A stretch of DNA of 64,000 nucleotides, from assembly GCF_018687515.1 (NCBI RefSeq), contig NZ_CP061294.1:186001-250000 (forward strand), given 5' to 3'. The first letter of the stretch is position 1. Every line of letters starts with the position of its first letter. Shown here piece by piece: positions 25,508 through 36,823 of this stretch. A program made the translations under genes and the position numbers. Source of the stretch: Polynucleobacter sp. MWH-Spelu-300-X4 (GTDB lineage Bacteria > Pseudomonadota > Gammaproteobacteria > Burkholderiales > Burkholderiaceae). The notes beneath the pieces were generated by a model. It was not told the origin of the DNA. It searched no databases and saw only the letters and a program-made list of their open reading frames with translations.

Positions 25508-27267
25508 TGCCGCAAATATCTTTTTCATCCACACCTAACTTAGTCTTGCGTCTACCTATGTGGCGTTCAAGGCTCGTTTTATTTTTAATCTTTGTTGGAT
25601 TTATCGCATTAAGTGTGCGCGCTGTTTGGGTACAAGGTTTTGGTAACTCTTTCTATGAAGAAAAAGGTAATAAAGCCACCTTACGTTCTATTGAGATGCC
25701 TGCTAGCCGTGGAAAAATCTTGGACCGTCATGGTGAAGTGTTGGCGACCAGCTTGTTAGCGAAAGCGATTATTGCTTTCCCAGATGCTGTTCCAGAAGAT
25801 TTATCTAAAGAAAAACTATCTCAATTAGCTCATTTGTTAGAAATGAGTGATGCTGAATTGAAGAAAAAATTATCGTCAGAGCGCACACAAGTTTTCTTAA
25901 AGCGCCAAGTTGATCTAGAAGTCGCTAAACAAATTAAAGAGCTAGGTATTCCAGGTATTGCTCAAAACAATGAGTACCGTCGCTTGTACCCTGAGGGTGA
26001 GGCTATGGCTCACGTTGTTGGTTTTACCAACGTGGAAGATAAGGGCCAAGAGGGTATGGAGTTAGCTAGAGAAAAAGATCTAGCAGGTCAGCCAGGTCGC
26101 CGCAGGGTGATTCAGGATCGTTTGGGTCGCTATGTTGAAGGTTTGGGTGTCATTCATCCACCGAAAGACGGCGCTGATATTCAATTATCGATTGATAGCA
26201 AAGTTCAATTTTTAGCATTCAATGAAATTAAAGATGCCGTAGAAAAGCACCATGCAAAAGCTGCTGGTGCAGTTGTTTTGGATGCGCAGACTGGTGAAAT
26301 TTTGGCTTTGGCTAATTGGCCAACTTATAACCCTAATTCACGTGCGCATTTAAGTGGTGAGCAATTAAGAAACCGTGTGCTAACAGATACGTTTGAGCCT
26401 GGCTCAACAATCAAGCCATTTACGATTTCTACTGCTTTAGAAAAAGGCATTGTTCAGCCTAATACATCGATGCCAATTGGTAAGAGTTATGTGGTGGGTA
26501 AAAAAGCCATTACTGATACTCATCCGTATGGCGCGTTAACAGTTGCAGAAGTGATTCAAAAGTCTAGCAACATTGGTACTGCAAAAATGGCCATGCAGTT
26601 GCAGCCACAAGATATGTGGGAAATGTTCCAGTCAGTAGGTTTAGGTCAAGCGCCTAATATCGGTTTCCCTGGCGCGGTCGCTGGTCGCTTACGCCCTTAT
26701 AAGAACTGGGTGCCGATGGATCAGGCGATTATGTCGTTTGGTTACGGCTTATCGGCTTCCTTATTCCAGATGGCGCGCGCCTACACAATTTTTGCGCGTG
26801 ATGGCGAATTGGTGCCTGCAACCATCTATAAGAGCAATGCGATTCCCAAAGGAACGCGTGTGCTTTCAGCGAAGACCGCGATTCAGATGCGCGAAATGTT
26901 AGAAACGGTAACGCAAGCGGGTGGTACAGCAACTAAAGCTCAGACTATAGGTTATCGCGTGGGCGGTAAAACAGGCACAGCTCATAAGGTTGAGGGTAAA
27001 GGTTATGCCGGTAATAAATACCGGGGTTTCTTTGTTGGTATGGCGCCGATGAGTGCGCCGCGTATTGTGGTGGCTGTGATGGTTGATGAACCTTCAGCAG
27101 GCGGTCACTACGGTGGTGAAGTTGCTGCCCCAGCGTTCTCAAATATTGTTGCTGGCACTTTGCGTTCAATGAACATCTTGCCGGACTCAGCAGTAAAGCA
27201 GATGGTAGATAAAGATTTACAAGCTGCACCAGTTGGTGTTGCTCATAAGGTGTCGTTAAGCAGATGA
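25507..27267 (+). CDS. ftsI: Penicillin-binding protein 3, septal transpeptidase
   Basis: This 586-residue class-B PBP crosslinks septal peptidoglycan. It has an N-terminal membrane anchor (LVLFLIFVGFIALSVRAVW), a pedestal domain (MPASRGKILDRHGEVLATS), and the transpeptidase motifs S300-T-I-K303, S353-S-N355 and K488-T-G490. The start shares one base with the ftsL stop (TAATG). Length is normal, and the C-terminus overlaps murE by four bases. Confidence 0.97.
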   Translation: MPQISFSSTPNLVLRLPMWRSRLVLFLIFVGFIALSVRAVWVQGFGNSFYEEKGNKATLRSIEMPASRGKILDRHGEVLATSLLAKAIIAFPDAVPEDLSKEKLSQLAHLLEMSDAELKKKLSSERTQVFLKRQVDLEVAKQIKELGIPGIAQNNEYRRLYPEGEAMAHVVGFTNVEDKGQEGMELAREKDLAGQPGRRRVIQDRLGRYVEGLGVIHPPKDGADIQLSIDSKVQFLAFNEIKDAVEKHHAKAAGAVVLDAQTGEILALANWPTYNPNSRAHLSGEQLRNRVLTDTFEPGSTIKPFTISTALEKGIVQPNTSMPIGKSYVVGKKAITDTHPYGALTVAEVIQKSSNIGTAKMAMQLQPQDMWEMFQSVGLGQAPNIGFPGAVAGRLRPYKNWVPMDQAIMSFGYGLSASLFQMARAYTIFARDGELVPATIYKSNAIPKGTRVLSAKTAIQMREMLETVTQAGGTATKAQTIGYRVGGKTGTAHKVEGKGYAGNKYRGFFVGMAPMSAPRIVVAVMVDEPSAGGHYGGEVAAPAFSNIVAGTLRSMNILPDSAVKQMVDKDLQAAPVGVAHKVSLSR

Positions 27268-28841
27268 ATGCCATGTTGCCAGTAAATGCCTTGCCACTAG
27301 AAATCATTTTGCAAAAGCTTGTTAAAGCTGGCGCAAAAATGACTGGTGATACACGCGCATTAAAAGCTGGTGATGTGATGATGGCTTACCCTGTTGGTAA
27401 TCAAAGGCAATTAACGGATAACCGTTCATTTATCGCAGAAGCTCTAAACAAAGGTGCCGCAGTTGTCTTGTACGAGCCAACAGGACTAACTGCTGAATTA
27501 GCAAATATTTGCAAAGATGAGCGTTGTGTCGCTATTGATGATCTTGCAAATAAAGCGGGCAGCATTGCGGCTCATTGGTATGGAGAGCCATCGCAAGCTA
27601 TGCGCGTTATTGGTGTGACTGGCACTAATGGAAAAACAAGTGTTGCGCAGTGGGTTGCTGAAGCACTCAACCAAAAAGGACAACCAGCTGCAATAGTTGG
27701 AACTTTGGGTGCTGGCTTATTAGCTGATGTGGTTCCTACTGGATTTACAACGCCTGATGCCCCTCGTTTACAGTCTTTGTTAAGTGAAATTAAAAATAAA
27801 GGCGCTACAAGTGTGGCGATGGAAGTTTCTTCACACGCATTAGATCAAGGCCGCATTAATGGCACTTACTTAGATACAGTGATTGTGACCAACTTGAGCC
27901 AGGATCATTTGGACTACCACGGTGATATGGTTGAGTATGCGGATGCCAAGAAGAAAATTTTGGCGTTACCAGGTGTTCAACATGTGGTGATTAATGCAGA
28001 CGATGCGTTTGGTCAAGATTGTCTCAAAGAATTAGGCTCATCTTTATTGCAAGAAAATGCCCCAACTGTTTGGGCTTATGCCACCTTGCCTGAAAATCTA
28101 TTGGCCTTACCTTGCTTTGCTAATACCAAAATGAACTCTAGATTTAGAAAAGTATTAGCTAGTCATATTCAGGCAACTGAACATGGTATGGAATTTGAAC
28201 TCATTGTTGATGGCAATAATGCGGGATATGTAAAAACTAAATTTATTGGCAATTTCAATGTAAGTAACGCTTTAGCAGTTGCCGCTACTTTATTGGGTGG
28301 CGGTATGGCTGTTGAGCAGGTCAAGCAAGCTATTGAAAAATTGCAACCTGTTAAAGGCAGAGTGGAATTGATTGAGGGTAAATCAAGTCGTGCGCCATTG
28401 GCTGTGGTTGATTTTGCCCACACACCAGATGCATTAGAAAAAGTTTTAAAAACATTAAAACCTGTTGCTGATAAGCGTCATGGTGATTTGTGGTGTGTAT
28501 TTGGGTGTGGCGGTGATAGAGATGTCACTAAACGACCTTTGATGGGTGGTATTGCTGAGCGTTACGCTACCCATGTGATGGTAACGAGTGATAATCCACG
28601 CAGCGAAGATCCTCAGCAAATCATCGCGCAAATTTTGAGTGGGTTTACTAATGCCAGTGGTGCCTTAACCAATGTGGATCGCGCGACAGCGATTCTGCAA
28701 GTGATTCGTCAAGCAAAACCAGAAGATGTCGTTTTAGTGGCGGGCAAAGGTCACGAAGATACCCAAGAAATTGCTGGTAAAAAAACACCGTTTTCCGATC
28801 AAATGCATTTGCAATTAGCGATGGAAGGATCAGCTAGATGA
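27264..28841 (+). CDS. murE: UDP-MurNAc-L-Ala-D-Glu:meso-diaminopimelate ligase
   Basis: This 525-residue Mur ligase adds the third stem-peptide residue. The ATP loop VTGTNGKTS (K124), the FTTPDAP and LSQDHLDYHG segments and the C-terminal domain are complete. The DNPR motif (TSDNPRSEDP) specifies meso-diaminopimelate, so the wall is the usual Gram-negative type. There is an extra 20-30 residues in the middle domain (around ALPCFANTKMNSRF). It overlaps ftsI and murF by four bases each. Confidence 0.96.
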   Translation: MNAMLPVNALPLEIILQKLVKAGAKMTGDTRALKAGDVMMAYPVGNQRQLTDNRSFIAEALNKGAAVVLYEPTGLTAELANICKDERCVAIDDLANKAGSIAAHWYGEPSQAMRVIGVTGTNGKTSVAQWVAEALNQKGQPAAIVGTLGAGLLADVVPTGFTTPDAPRLQSLLSEIKNKGATSVAMEVSSHALDQGRINGTYLDTVIVTNLSQDHLDYHGDMVEYADAKKKILALPGVQHVVINADDAFGQDCLKELGSSLLQENAPTVWAYATLPENLLALPCFANTKMNSRFRKVLASHIQATEHGMEFELIVDGNNAGYVKTKFIGNFNVSNALAVAATLLGGGMAVEQVKQAIEKLQPVKGRVELIEGKSSRAPLAVVDFAHTPDALEKVLKTLKPVADKRHGDLWCVFGCGGDRDVTKRPLMGGIAERYATHVMVTSDNPRSEDPQQIIAQILSGFTNASGALTNVDRATAILQVIRQAKPEDVVLVAGKGHEDTQEIAGKKTPFSDQMHLQLAMEGSAR

Positions 28842-30271
28842 GCTTAGCGACTCTGATGACCCTCGCGCAAGTGCAGCAATTGTTGCCAACAGCTAAGTTG
28901 GTTCATGTCGCTCATCAAGATGTAGCTATTCAATGCATCATCAGTGATAGCCGCCAAATTCAAGCAGGTGATCTTTTTATTGCGCTTAAAGGTGAAAAAT
29001 TTGATGCGCATGATTTCTTAAATGATGTAGCGGCTAAAGGCGCTGTTGCAGCTCTTGTTAGCTCAGAAAGTCAGTTGCCTAAGAATCTCCCAGGGGTTGT
29101 TGTTCCAGATACATTGCGAGGTCTTCAAGATTTGGCTAAAGCCTGGCGATTAGCCTGCGGTAAACAAAATTTAAAACATTTGGCAGTTGTTACAGGTAGT
29201 AATGGCAAAACAACTGTCAAAGGCATGATTGCTAGTATTTTTAGTGCGGCGGTTGGCGATTCTTGTGCATTAGCAACACAAGGTAACTTTAATAATGATA
29301 TTGGTTTGCCTTTAACTTTATTGCGCTTAAATCAACAGCATCAATTAGCCGTTGTTGAGTTAGGCATGAATCATCCTGGTGAAACAAAGCAATTGGCTGA
29401 AATCGCTCAAGCAAACATTGCATTAATTAATAACGCGCAACGTGAGCATCAAGAGTTCATGGTGAACGTAGAAGTAGTGGCAAAAGAACATGCTTTAGCG
29501 ATTACGGCATTACCAGCAAATGGCGTGGCTGTTTTCCCGGCTGATAGTGAATATACCCCTTATTGGAGATCAACAGCTGGCTCAAGATCTGTGATCGATT
29601 TTGCTTGGACGCAAGATGCTCAAAAAGCAGCAGTTACTGGCTCTTGGAAAAATGAAGTGGCTAGCCAAGTTAAGGTGATGACGCCACAAGGTGGCTTTAC
29701 TCTTACTTTAAATATCTTGGGCGAGCATAACGCTAAAAATGCATTAGCTGCTACTGCGGTTGCGTTGGCAGCTGGCGTATCTCTTCAGGTCATTCAACGT
29801 GGTTTGGAAGCATTCCAACCAGTATCTGGCCGTATGCAACAACATCAGCTTAATTCAAACACCATGTTGATTGATGATAGCTATAACGCTAATCCTGATT
29901 CAGTAAGAGCTGCGATTGATGTTTTGTCTTCAGCAGGCAAGCCTGCATGGCTTGTCTTGGGTGATATGGGCGAGGTGGGTGAAAAAGGCCCTGAGTTCCA
30001 CCATGAGGTAGGAGCTTATGCCGGAGAAAAAGGCATCAAAAAATTATTTGCTACTGGTGAACTAAGCAAGTCTGCTGTGAGTGCTTATTTAGCAAAAATA
30101 ACTTCTGGTGGTAGCGCTAAGCATTTTGATCATATGTCGGATTTATGCGCAGATATCAAAACTGCTTTAGTTAATCGACCATCTAATGAGTCAACGACTG
30201 TTCTTGTAAAAGGCTCTCGTTTTATGCGTATGGAACAAGTAGTTAAGTCTTTGACAGAGGAGATTCATTAA
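28838..30271 (+). CDS. murF: UDP-MurNAc-tripeptide:D-Ala-D-Ala ligase
   Basis: This 477-residue Mur ligase adds D-Ala-D-Ala to the UDP-MurNAc tripeptide. It shows [21 protein letters not shown], the ATP loop [39 protein letters not shown] and [14 protein letters not shown]. Length is typical. It overlaps murE by four bases and abuts mraY with a one-base overlap. Confidence 0.97.
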   Translation: MSLATLMTLAQVQQLLPTAKLVHVAHQDVAIQCIISDSRQIQAGDLFIALKGEKFDAHDFLNDVAAKGAVAALVSSESQLPKNLPGVVVPDTLRGLQDLAKAWRLACGKQNLKHLAVVTGSNGKTTVKGMIASIFSAAVGDSCALATQGNFNNDIGLPLTLLRLNQQHQLAVVELGMNHPGETKQLAEIAQANIALINNAQREHQEFMVNVEVVAKEHALAITALPANGVAVFPADSEYTPYWRSTAGSRSVIDFAWTQDAQKAAVTGSWKNEVASQVKVMTPQGGFTLTLNILGEHNAKNALAATAVALAAGVSLQVIQRGLEAFQPVSGRMQQHQLNSNTMLIDDSYNANPDSVRAAIDVLSSAGKPAWLVLGDMGEVGEKGPEFHHEVGAYAGEKGIKKLFATGELSKSAVSAYLAKITSGGSAKHFDHMSDLCADIKTALVNRPSNESTTVLVKGSRFMRMEQVVKSLTEEIH

Positions 30272-31440
30272 TGCTCTTATGGTTAGCGCAGTGGTTACAA
30301 AGTGACTACGGATTTTTCCGAGTTATTAATTACATCACTTTTAGAGCGGTGATGGCTACTTTGACGGCTGGTTTGATCGGCTTATTTTTTGGCCCTTGGG
30401 TCATTCGCAAACTAACTGCTATGAAAGTGGGGCAAGCTGTTCGTACAGACGGCCCGCAAACACATTTGGTAAAAACAGGTACGCCAACAATGGGTGGCGT
30501 ATTGATTTTGTTGGGTATCGCTATTTCAACATTAATTTGGGCGGACCTAAGCAATCGCTTTATTTGGATTGTGTTGATTGTGACGCTAGGTTTTGGTGCG
30601 ATTGGTTGGGTTGATGATTATCGGAAAGTGGTTTACCGCGATCCTAAAGGAATGTCATCAAGAGAGAAGTATTTCTGGCAGTCCATGATTGGTATTTTTG
30701 CTGCTGTGTATTTGGCATTTTCAGTATCTGAAGTAAATAACCTCAAGGTTTTTGAATTGTTTATGGCGTGGGTTAAGAGCGGGTTCTCGATTAACTTACC
30801 AGCCAAATCAAATTTGTATGTACCGTTCTTCAAAGAAATTAGTTATCCATTAGGTGTTTTGGGTTTCATCGTTTTAACTTACCTAGTCATTGTGGGTAGT
30901 TCTAATGCGGTTAATTTGACAGATGGTTTAGATGGCTTGGTCATCATGCCTGTGATTTTGGTGGGAGCGGCTTTAGGCGCATTTGCTTATGTGATGGGTA
31001 ATGCGATTTATGCCAAATACCTTTTATTCCCTTATATCCCTGGCGCTGGTGAACTCATGATTTTCTGTGGCGCCATGAGTGGGGCTGGTCTCGCATTCTT
31101 ATGGTTTAACACTCACCCCGCGCAAGTCTTTATGGGAGATGTGGGTGCTTTGGCTTTGGGTGGTGCATTAGGAACGGTAGCTGTCATCGTTAGACAGGAA
31201 ATTGTTCTATTTGTGATGGGCGGTATTTTCGTTGCCGAAACTGTCTCAGTAATTATGCAAGTAACTTGGTTCAAGTTAACCAAAAAAATGTATGGAGAAG
31301 GGCGTCGTATTTTCAAAATGGCACCACTGCATCATCACTTTGAGTTAACAGGTTGGAAAGAAACACAAGTTGTTGTGCGTTTTTGGATCATCACCATTTT
31401 GTTGGTGTTGATTGGTTTATCAAGTCTCAAATTGCGATAG
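30271..31440 (+). CDS. mraY: Phospho-N-acetylmuramoyl-pentapeptide transferase
   Basis: This 389-residue polytopic enzyme makes lipid I by moving phospho-MurNAc-pentapeptide to undecaprenyl phosphate. Ten hydrophobic segments are visible. The catalytic aspartates sit in GWVDDYRK and [10 protein letters not shown], and the loop [10 protein letters not shown] and [11 protein letters not shown] are present. It fills the expected slot between murF and murD. Confidence 0.97.
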   Translation: MLLWLAQWLQSDYGFFRVINYITFRAVMATLTAGLIGLFFGPWVIRKLTAMKVGQAVRTDGPQTHLVKTGTPTMGGVLILLGIAISTLIWADLSNRFIWIVLIVTLGFGAIGWVDDYRKVVYRDPKGMSSREKYFWQSMIGIFAAVYLAFSVSEVNNLKVFELFMAWVKSGFSINLPAKSNLYVPFFKEISYPLGVLGFIVLTYLVIVGSSNAVNLTDGLDGLVIMPVILVGAALGAFAYVMGNAIYAKYLLFPYIPGAGELMIFCGAMSGAGLAFLWFNTHPAQVFMGDVGALALGGALGTVAVIVRQEIVLFVMGGIFVAETVSVIMQVTWFKLTKKMYGEGRRIFKMAPLHHHFELTGWKETQVVVRFWIITILLVLIGLSSLKLR

Positions 31441-31447
31441 GTTATTA

Positions 31448-33010
31448 GTGATTCAATTACAGCAACCATTTGGCTTAGAACTCGCTAAAAATATTAGCGT
31501 GTTGGTGCTTGGCTTGGGAGAGTCTGGCGCTGCTATGGTTCGTTGGTGCAAAACGCAAGGCGCTGATGTTCGAGTTGCTGATACGCGTGCTGCAGAGGCT
31601 TTGTCTGATTCAGCTAAAAAATACGAAAAAGCAGTTAGAGATTTGGGTGTGACGGATATTCATTTAGGTCAGTTATCTGCTGATTTATTAGAGGGTATTC
31701 AGATTATTGCAATTAGCCCAGGTTTATCACCACTACAAGAACCAGTTCAATCATTCTTGGCAATGGCGAAAGATAAAGAAATTTCTGTTTGGAGCGAAAT
31801 CGAGTTTTTTGCCCAGGCGATTGCCGCATTAAGAAGAGAACAAAATTACCAAGTTAAGTTATTGGCTATTACTGGTACTAACGGTAAAACGACAACAACG
31901 GCATTAACGGGTTTGTTGTGTGAGCGTGCTGGTATGACTGTTGGTGTGGCTGGCAATATTAGTCCAGCGGCATTGGATCGTTTGTTAGATATTGAAGTAT
32001 TGCCAAATGTATGGGTTTTGGAGTTATCTAGCTTCCAGTTAGAGCATACCTATACCTTAAATCCAGATGCTGCGACTGTTCTTAATGTCACGCAAGATCA
32101 TTTTGATTGGCATGGTGATATGACTCACTATGCTTTAGCAAAAGCAAAGATTTTTGGGCCAGATACGGTAGCTGTGTTAAATCGTGATGATGAGCAAGTG
32201 CTTGAGATGGGTGCTCAATTAAATACGCGAGTCATTACTTTTGGCGTGAGTGCTCCTCAAGAAGAAGATGCTTTTGGCATCTTCCATGATGCTGCAGCTG
32301 GCGGTATTGATTGGTTGGTATGGGCTGAGCCTGATTGGGAAGCTGCTGAATTAAAAGCAAAACGCCGTCGTAAAAAATCCAGCGACGATGATGCGCCACT
32401 TAGATTAAAGCGTTTAATGCCCGCTGATGCGCTACGCATTAAGGGTCGTCACAATGCTAGTAATGCATTGGCTGCGCTTGCGTTAACCAGTTCAATTGGT
32501 TTGCCAATGGGGCCGCTATTACATGGTTTGCGCGAATACAAAGGTGAGCCTCATCGCGTTCAAAGCGTTTCTATTATTGATGGCGTTGAGTACATTGATG
32601 ATAGTAAGGGCACTAATGTTGGCGCAACGATTGCAGCCTTAAATGGTTTAGGTGAATCTAATGCGAGCTCTCGCCGTATCGTATTAATTGCCGGTGGCGA
32701 TGGTAAGGGGCAAGACTTTAGCCCGTTATCCGCACCTATTGGTTTGCATGCCAAAGCCGTTATTTTGATTGGTAAAGACGCACCATTAATTAAAGATGCG
32801 ATTGCTGCAACAAACGTAAAAATTGTTGATGCGACAGATTTAACGGATGCGGTTAATCAAGCTGAAGCTATGGCTCAAAGTGGCGATGTGGTTTTGTTAT
32901 CTCCAGCTTGCGCCAGTTTTGACATGTTTAAGGATTATGCGCACCGCGCCCAAGTATTTGTAGATGCAGTTAATGAGTTGGCAGTTCTTCGTGGACAGGT
33001 GAGTGCATGA
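31448..33010 (+). CDS. murD: UDP-MurNAc-L-alanine:D-glutamate ligase
   Basis: This Mur ligase adds D-glutamate. From the chosen GTG 31448 it has 520 residues; the frame opens at 31412 inside mraY, but the GTG leaves a small gap with AGG upstream. It shows SVLVLGLGESGAAMVRW, the ATP loop ITGTNGKTTTTAL, VLELSSFQLEHT, TQDHFDWHG and YIDDSKGTNVGAT. It is longer than E. coli MurD (438) because of an insertion around residues 280-335 that includes a basic-acidic run (KRRRKKSSDDD), as in other Burkholderiales. ftsW overlaps its end by four bases. Confidence 0.94.
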   Translation: MIQLQQPFGLELAKNISVLVLGLGESGAAMVRWCKTQGADVRVADTRAAEALSDSAKKYEKAVRDLGVTDIHLGQLSADLLEGIQIIAISPGLSPLQEPVQSFLAMAKDKEISVWSEIEFFAQAIAALRREQNYQVKLLAITGTNGKTTTTALTGLLCERAGMTVGVAGNISPAALDRLLDIEVLPNVWVLELSSFQLEHTYTLNPDAATVLNVTQDHFDWHGDMTHYALAKAKIFGPDTVAVLNRDDEQVLEMGAQLNTRVITFGVSAPQEEDAFGIFHDAAAGGIDWLVWAEPDWEAAELKAKRRRKKSSDDDAPLRLKRLMPADALRIKGRHNASNALAALALTSSIGLPMGPLLHGLREYKGEPHRVQSVSIIDGVEYIDDSKGTNVGATIAALNGLGESNASSRRIVLIAGGDGKGQDFSPLSAPIGLHAKAVILIGKDAPLIKDAIAATNVKIVDATDLTDAVNQAEAMAQSGDVVLLSPACASFDMFKDYAHRAQVFVDAVNELAVLRGQVSA

Positions 33011-34272
33011 TCGAACGATTTAAAAACTTCAGCATCTCTGGCTTCAAGGGCTTTAAAGGTAGCGTTAAAGAAGGCTTTGATGATTTCCGTTTGGGCTTGC
33101 GTGACGCTACAACGGTTGTTAAGCCAACGCGTTCACGCATGATGGAATATGACCAACCTTTATTGTGGGCAACTTTATTGTTAGTGGCACTTGGTTTGGT
33201 GATGGTTTATTCAGCATCCATCGCTTTGCCTGATGGCCCTAAATATGCCAAATACAGCAGTAGCCATTTCTTGGTGCGTCATTTGATCTCGATTGCAATG
33301 GCATTTGGTGCGGGTATGTTGGCGTTTAGAGTACCTCTTAAAGTTTGGGATCGATTGGCGCCAGCTATTTTTGGTTTAGCTTTTGTGTTGCTCATCATCG
33401 TTTTAATTCCCGGTGTGGGTAAAGGCGTGAATGGTGCGCGTCGTTGGATTCCATTATTAGTGATGAACTTCCAACCTTCAGAGTTAATGAAATTGGCGGT
33501 TGTATTGTTCGCTGCTTATTACACGGTTCAACGCCAAGATTATTTACATTCATTTGTAAAAGGTTTAGCTCCGATGGGCGCCGCCGTTATTGCAGTCGGT
33601 GTGTTGTTACTTTTACAACCTGACATGGGTGCGTTCATGGTGATTGCCATGATCGCGATGGGCCTCTTGTTCTTAGGTGGTATTAGCGGAAAGTTATTTG
33701 GTGCTTTGATTGGTTTAGCGCTTAGCAGTTTTGCGGCCATTATTATTTTCTCGCCATTCCGTCGCGAACGAATCTTCGCTTATCTAGATCCTTGGCGCGA
33801 TGATTTTGCTGCAGGTAAAGCTTACCAATTAACCCATTCATTAATGGCGTTTGGCCGTGGTGAATGGTTTGGTGTGGGGCTTGGTGGTAGCGTTGAAAAA
33901 CTACATTACTTACCAGAAGCCCACACAGACTTTATTTTGGCTGTGATTGGCGAAGAGCTTGGCTTCTTGGGCGTGGCTGTTGTCATCGCCATCTTTTACT
34001 GGATTGTTAGAAGAGCTTTCTTGATCGGCAGAACTGCATTGCAATTAGATCGAAGCTTTGCAGGTTTAGTCGCTAAAGGCATTGCTATTTGGATTGGTTG
34101 GCAAGCATTTATCAATATGGGCGTGAACTTAGGTTTATTGCCAACAAAAGGTTTGACACTACCTTTGGTAAGTTTTGGCGGTTCAGGTTTAGTCATGAAT
34201 GCGGTAGCAATTGCTATTTTGTTAAAGATTGATTTTGAGAACCGCATCATGATGAGAGGGGGTAAGTTATGA
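33007..34272 (+). CDS. ftsW: Septal peptidoglycan glycosyltransferase FtsW
   Basis: This 421-residue SEDS-family polymerase builds septal glycan strands with FtsI. After a soluble N-terminus of about 45 residues come ten membrane spans. The SEDS signatures [76 protein letters not shown] and [11 protein letters not shown] are intact. The N-terminal stretch ([21 protein letters not shown]) is longer than in E. coli. Confidence 0.96.
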   Translation: MIERFKNFSISGFKGFKGSVKEGFDDFRLGLRDATTVVKPTRSRMMEYDQPLLWATLLLVALGLVMVYSASIALPDGPKYAKYSSSHFLVRHLISIAMAFGAGMLAFRVPLKVWDRLAPAIFGLAFVLLIIVLIPGVGKGVNGARRWIPLLVMNFQPSELMKLAVVLFAAYYTVQRQDYLHSFVKGLAPMGAAVIAVGVLLLLQPDMGAFMVIAMIAMGLLFLGGISGKLFGALIGLALSSFAAIIIFSPFRRERIFAYLDPWRDDFAAGKAYQLTHSLMAFGRGEWFGVGLGGSVEKLHYLPEAHTDFILAVIGEELGFLGVAVVIAIFYWIVRRAFLIGRTALQLDRSFAGLVAKGIAIWIGWQAFINMGVNLGLLPTKGLTLPLVSFGGSGLVMNAVAIAILLKIDFENRIMMRGGKL

Positions 34273-35393
34273 CCCAACTCCATCAAATGCAGCTTAATCA
34301 AATGCAACTCAATCAAACCCAGCCAACTTTATTAGTTATGGCCGGTGGTACTGGCGGACATATTTTCCCAGGGCTTGCTGTAGCAGAGTATTTGCGTGAC
34401 AAAGGTTGGAAGGTTGCTTGGTTGGGTAATCCTCAGGGTATGGAACATCGTTTAGTGCCGCCTAAGGGTTTCTCATTTGAAGGCATTCAGTTCGGTGGTT
34501 TACGCGGCAAAGGTTTGAAAACTTTATTGTTGTTGCCATTTAATTTATTAAGAGCGTTTTGGCAAAGCATCCAAGTGGTTAGACGCGTACGTCCCAATGT
34601 AGTTTTAGGTATGGGCGGTTATGTAACGTTTCCTGGCGGCATGATGAGTGTATTGTTAGGTAAGCCTTTGGTATTGCATGAGCAAAATTCAATTGCTGGT
34701 TTAGCTAATAAAGTTTTAGCTAAAGTAGCAGATAAAACACTATGTGCTTTCCCAGGCGCGTTAGCGGGTGCTACATGGGTAGGCAACCCATTGCGTGCAG
34801 GTTTGACTACTTTGCCAGCGCCTGCGATTCGTTATGAATCAAGACAAGGACCGTTACGTATTTTGGTGGTGGGTGGTAGTTTAGGTGCTGCAGCTTTAAA
34901 TGAAACTGTGCCAGCTGCTTTAGCATTGATTCCTGAGGCGCAAAGGCCTCATGTGGTTCATCAGTCTGGCGAGAAACATCTAGAGCAATTGCGCCAAAGT
35001 TATGCGCAATACGGGGTGAGTGCTGAAGTAAAACCATTTATTGAAGATATGACATCAGCTTACGCAGACGCTGATTTGGTGATCTGCCGCGCGGGTGCTA
35101 TGACGATTGCTGAATTATCTGCAGCAGGTGTGGCTTCTTATTTGGTGCCATTCCCATACGCGGTAGATGACCATCAAACATTTAATGCGCGCTTTTTATC
35201 AGATGCAGGTGCTGCCACATTGGTTAATCAGAAAGATTTATCCCCAGCATCCTTGACAGAATTTTTAAAGACTCAATCAAGAACAGATTTAATGAAGATG
35301 GCAGAAAAAGCATTGAGTCAAGCAAAGCCACATGCAACTCAAGATGTTGCTGATGTTTGTGAACAGCTACAAAAGGGAGTGAAGAAGTCATGA
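34269..35393 (+). CDS. murG: UDP-GlcNAc:lipid I N-acetylglucosaminyltransferase
   Basis: This 374-residue GT28 enzyme converts lipid I to lipid II on the inner face of the membrane. It has [65 protein letters not shown] and [12 protein letters not shown]. The N-terminus has a small degenerate repeat (LNQMQ twice) before the first strand, from a 15-bp DNA repeat at about 34285-34320. It overlaps ftsW and murC by four bases. Confidence 0.97.
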   Translation: MTQLHQMQLNQMQLNQTQPTLLVMAGGTGGHIFPGLAVAEYLRDKGWKVAWLGNPQGMEHRLVPPKGFSFEGIQFGGLRGKGLKTLLLLPFNLLRAFWQSIQVVRRVRPNVVLGMGGYVTFPGGMMSVLLGKPLVLHEQNSIAGLANKVLAKVADKTLCAFPGALAGATWVGNPLRAGLTTLPAPAIRYESRQGPLRILVVGGSLGAAALNETVPAALALIPEAQRPHVVHQSGEKHLEQLRQSYAQYGVSAEVKPFIEDMTSAYADADLVICRAGAMTIAELSAAGVASYLVPFPYAVDDHQTFNARFLSDAGAATLVNQKDLSPASLTEFLKTQSRTDLMKMAEKALSQAKPHATQDVADVCEQLQKGVKKS

Positions 35394-36823
35394 AACATAT
35401 TCTTCATCAAATTCATTTTGTAGGTATTGGCGGTGCTGGTATGAGCGGTATTGCCGAGGTCTTATTGAATCTTGGGTATCGCGTGACAGGCTCTGATGTG
35501 GCTGAGAGTGCGACTACGAAGCGTTTAAGAGAATGTGGCGCTGAAATTCATATCGGCCATGATGAGAAAAATATTGGTAGCGCTGAAGCGGTAGTGATTT
35601 CCACAGCTGTGACGGGAGATAACCCAGAGGTTTTAGCTGCTAGAGCGGCAAAGGTGCCGATTGTGCCGCGTGCTGTGATGTTGGGCGAGTTGATGCGCTT
35701 AAAGCAAGGTATTGCTATTGCAGGCACTCATGGCAAAACAACGACGACGAGTTTATTAGCGTCTGTTTTAGCAGAAGGTGGTTTGGATCCTACGTTTGTG
35801 ATTGGTGGAAAACTCAATTCTGCCGGTGCTAATGCAAGATTGGGTACGGGTGACTTTATTGTTGCTGAAGCTGATGAGTCTGATGCATCATTTTTGAATT
35901 TATTGCCAGTGATTGAAGTTATCACCAATATTGATGCTGATCATATGGATACCTATCAGCACGATATGGCGAGATTGAAAAACGCATTTGTGCAATTTAC
36001 ACAACGTATGCCGTTTTATGGCATTGCTGTTTTGTGTGTGGATGATGCCAATGTGAGAGATATTCTGCCGTTCGTGTCTCGACCAGTATTACGTTATGGT
36101 TTATCTGAAGGCGCTGACGTTCGTGCAACCGATGTGAAAGCTGTCGGTGCGCAAATGCAATTTACCGCCCACCGTCACGCGGTGCGTCGCCATGGTGCTC
36201 AACCGGGCCCACTAATGATTACTTTGAATTTGCCAGGTTTGCATAACGTGCGCAATGCGTTAGCTGCAATTGCAATTGCTACGGAATTAGGTGTTTCTGA
36301 CGAAGCGATTGTGAAAGCTTTAGCTGAATTTAGAGGTGTGGGCCGTCGTTTCCAGAAGTATGGGGAAATTAAATTGCCGCAAGGTGGCACATGCACCGTG
36401 GTGGATGATTATGGTCATCACCCAGTCGAAATGGCGGCAACGATTGCCGCTACAAGAGGTGCTTATCCAGGTCGCCGTTTGTTGTTGGCTTTCCAACCAC
36501 ACCGCTTCACGAGAACACGTGATTGTTTTGGTGATTTTGTGAAAGTATTACAAGGGGTTGATGCTTTAGCTTTGACGGAAGTGTATCCAGCGGGTGAAGC
36601 TCGTATCCCTGGTGCTGATAGCGAGAGCTTAATTAAAGCTTTATCTAAAGCTAAAGATGCTGGCCGTTTGTTGGATGGTCAAGCTATCGAGCTAGCTAAA
36701 GATGTGGCTACTTTGCCAGAGTTGGTTTTATCGATGGCAAAAGATGGTGATGTGATTATCACCATGGGTGCGGGTTCTATTTCTGCAGTTCCTGGTAAGT
36801 TGGTGGAGCGTGCACATGTCTAA
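35390..36823 (+). CDS. murC: UDP-N-acetylmuramate:L-alanine ligase
   Basis: This 477-residue Mur ligase adds the first stem-peptide residue. Motifs [18 protein letters not shown], the ATP loop [48 protein letters not shown] and [11 protein letters not shown] are all present. Its last eight bases overlap the start chosen for ddl. Confidence 0.97.
   Translation: MKHILHQIHFVGIGGAGMSGIAEVLLNLGYRVTGSDVAESATTKRLRECGAEIHIGHDEKNIGSAEAVVISTAVTGDNPEVLAARAAKVPIVPRAVMLGELMRLKQGIAIAGTHGKTTTTSLLASVLAEGGLDPTFVIGGKLNSAGANARLGTGDFIVAEADESDASFLNLLPVIEVITNIDADHMDTYQHDMARLKNAFVQFTQRMPFYGIAVLCVDDANVRDILPFVSRPVLRYGLSEGADVRATDVKAVGAQMQFTAHRHAVRRHGAQPGPLMITLNLPGLHNVRNALAAIAIATELGVSDEAIVKALAEFRGVGRRFQKYGEIKLPQGGTCTVVDDYGHHPVEMAATIAATRGAYPGRRLLLAFQPHRFTRTRDCFGDFVKVLQGVDALALTEVYPAGEARIPGADSESLIKALSKAKDAGRLLDGQAIELAKDVATLPELVLSMAKDGDVIITMGAGSISAVPGKLVERAHV

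Noticed and set aside
34285..34320. Short repeat at the start of murG as a regulatory element
   Set aside because: It is an imperfect 15-bp duplication coding for LNQMQ units in frame and is more simply a slippage expansion of the N-terminus.
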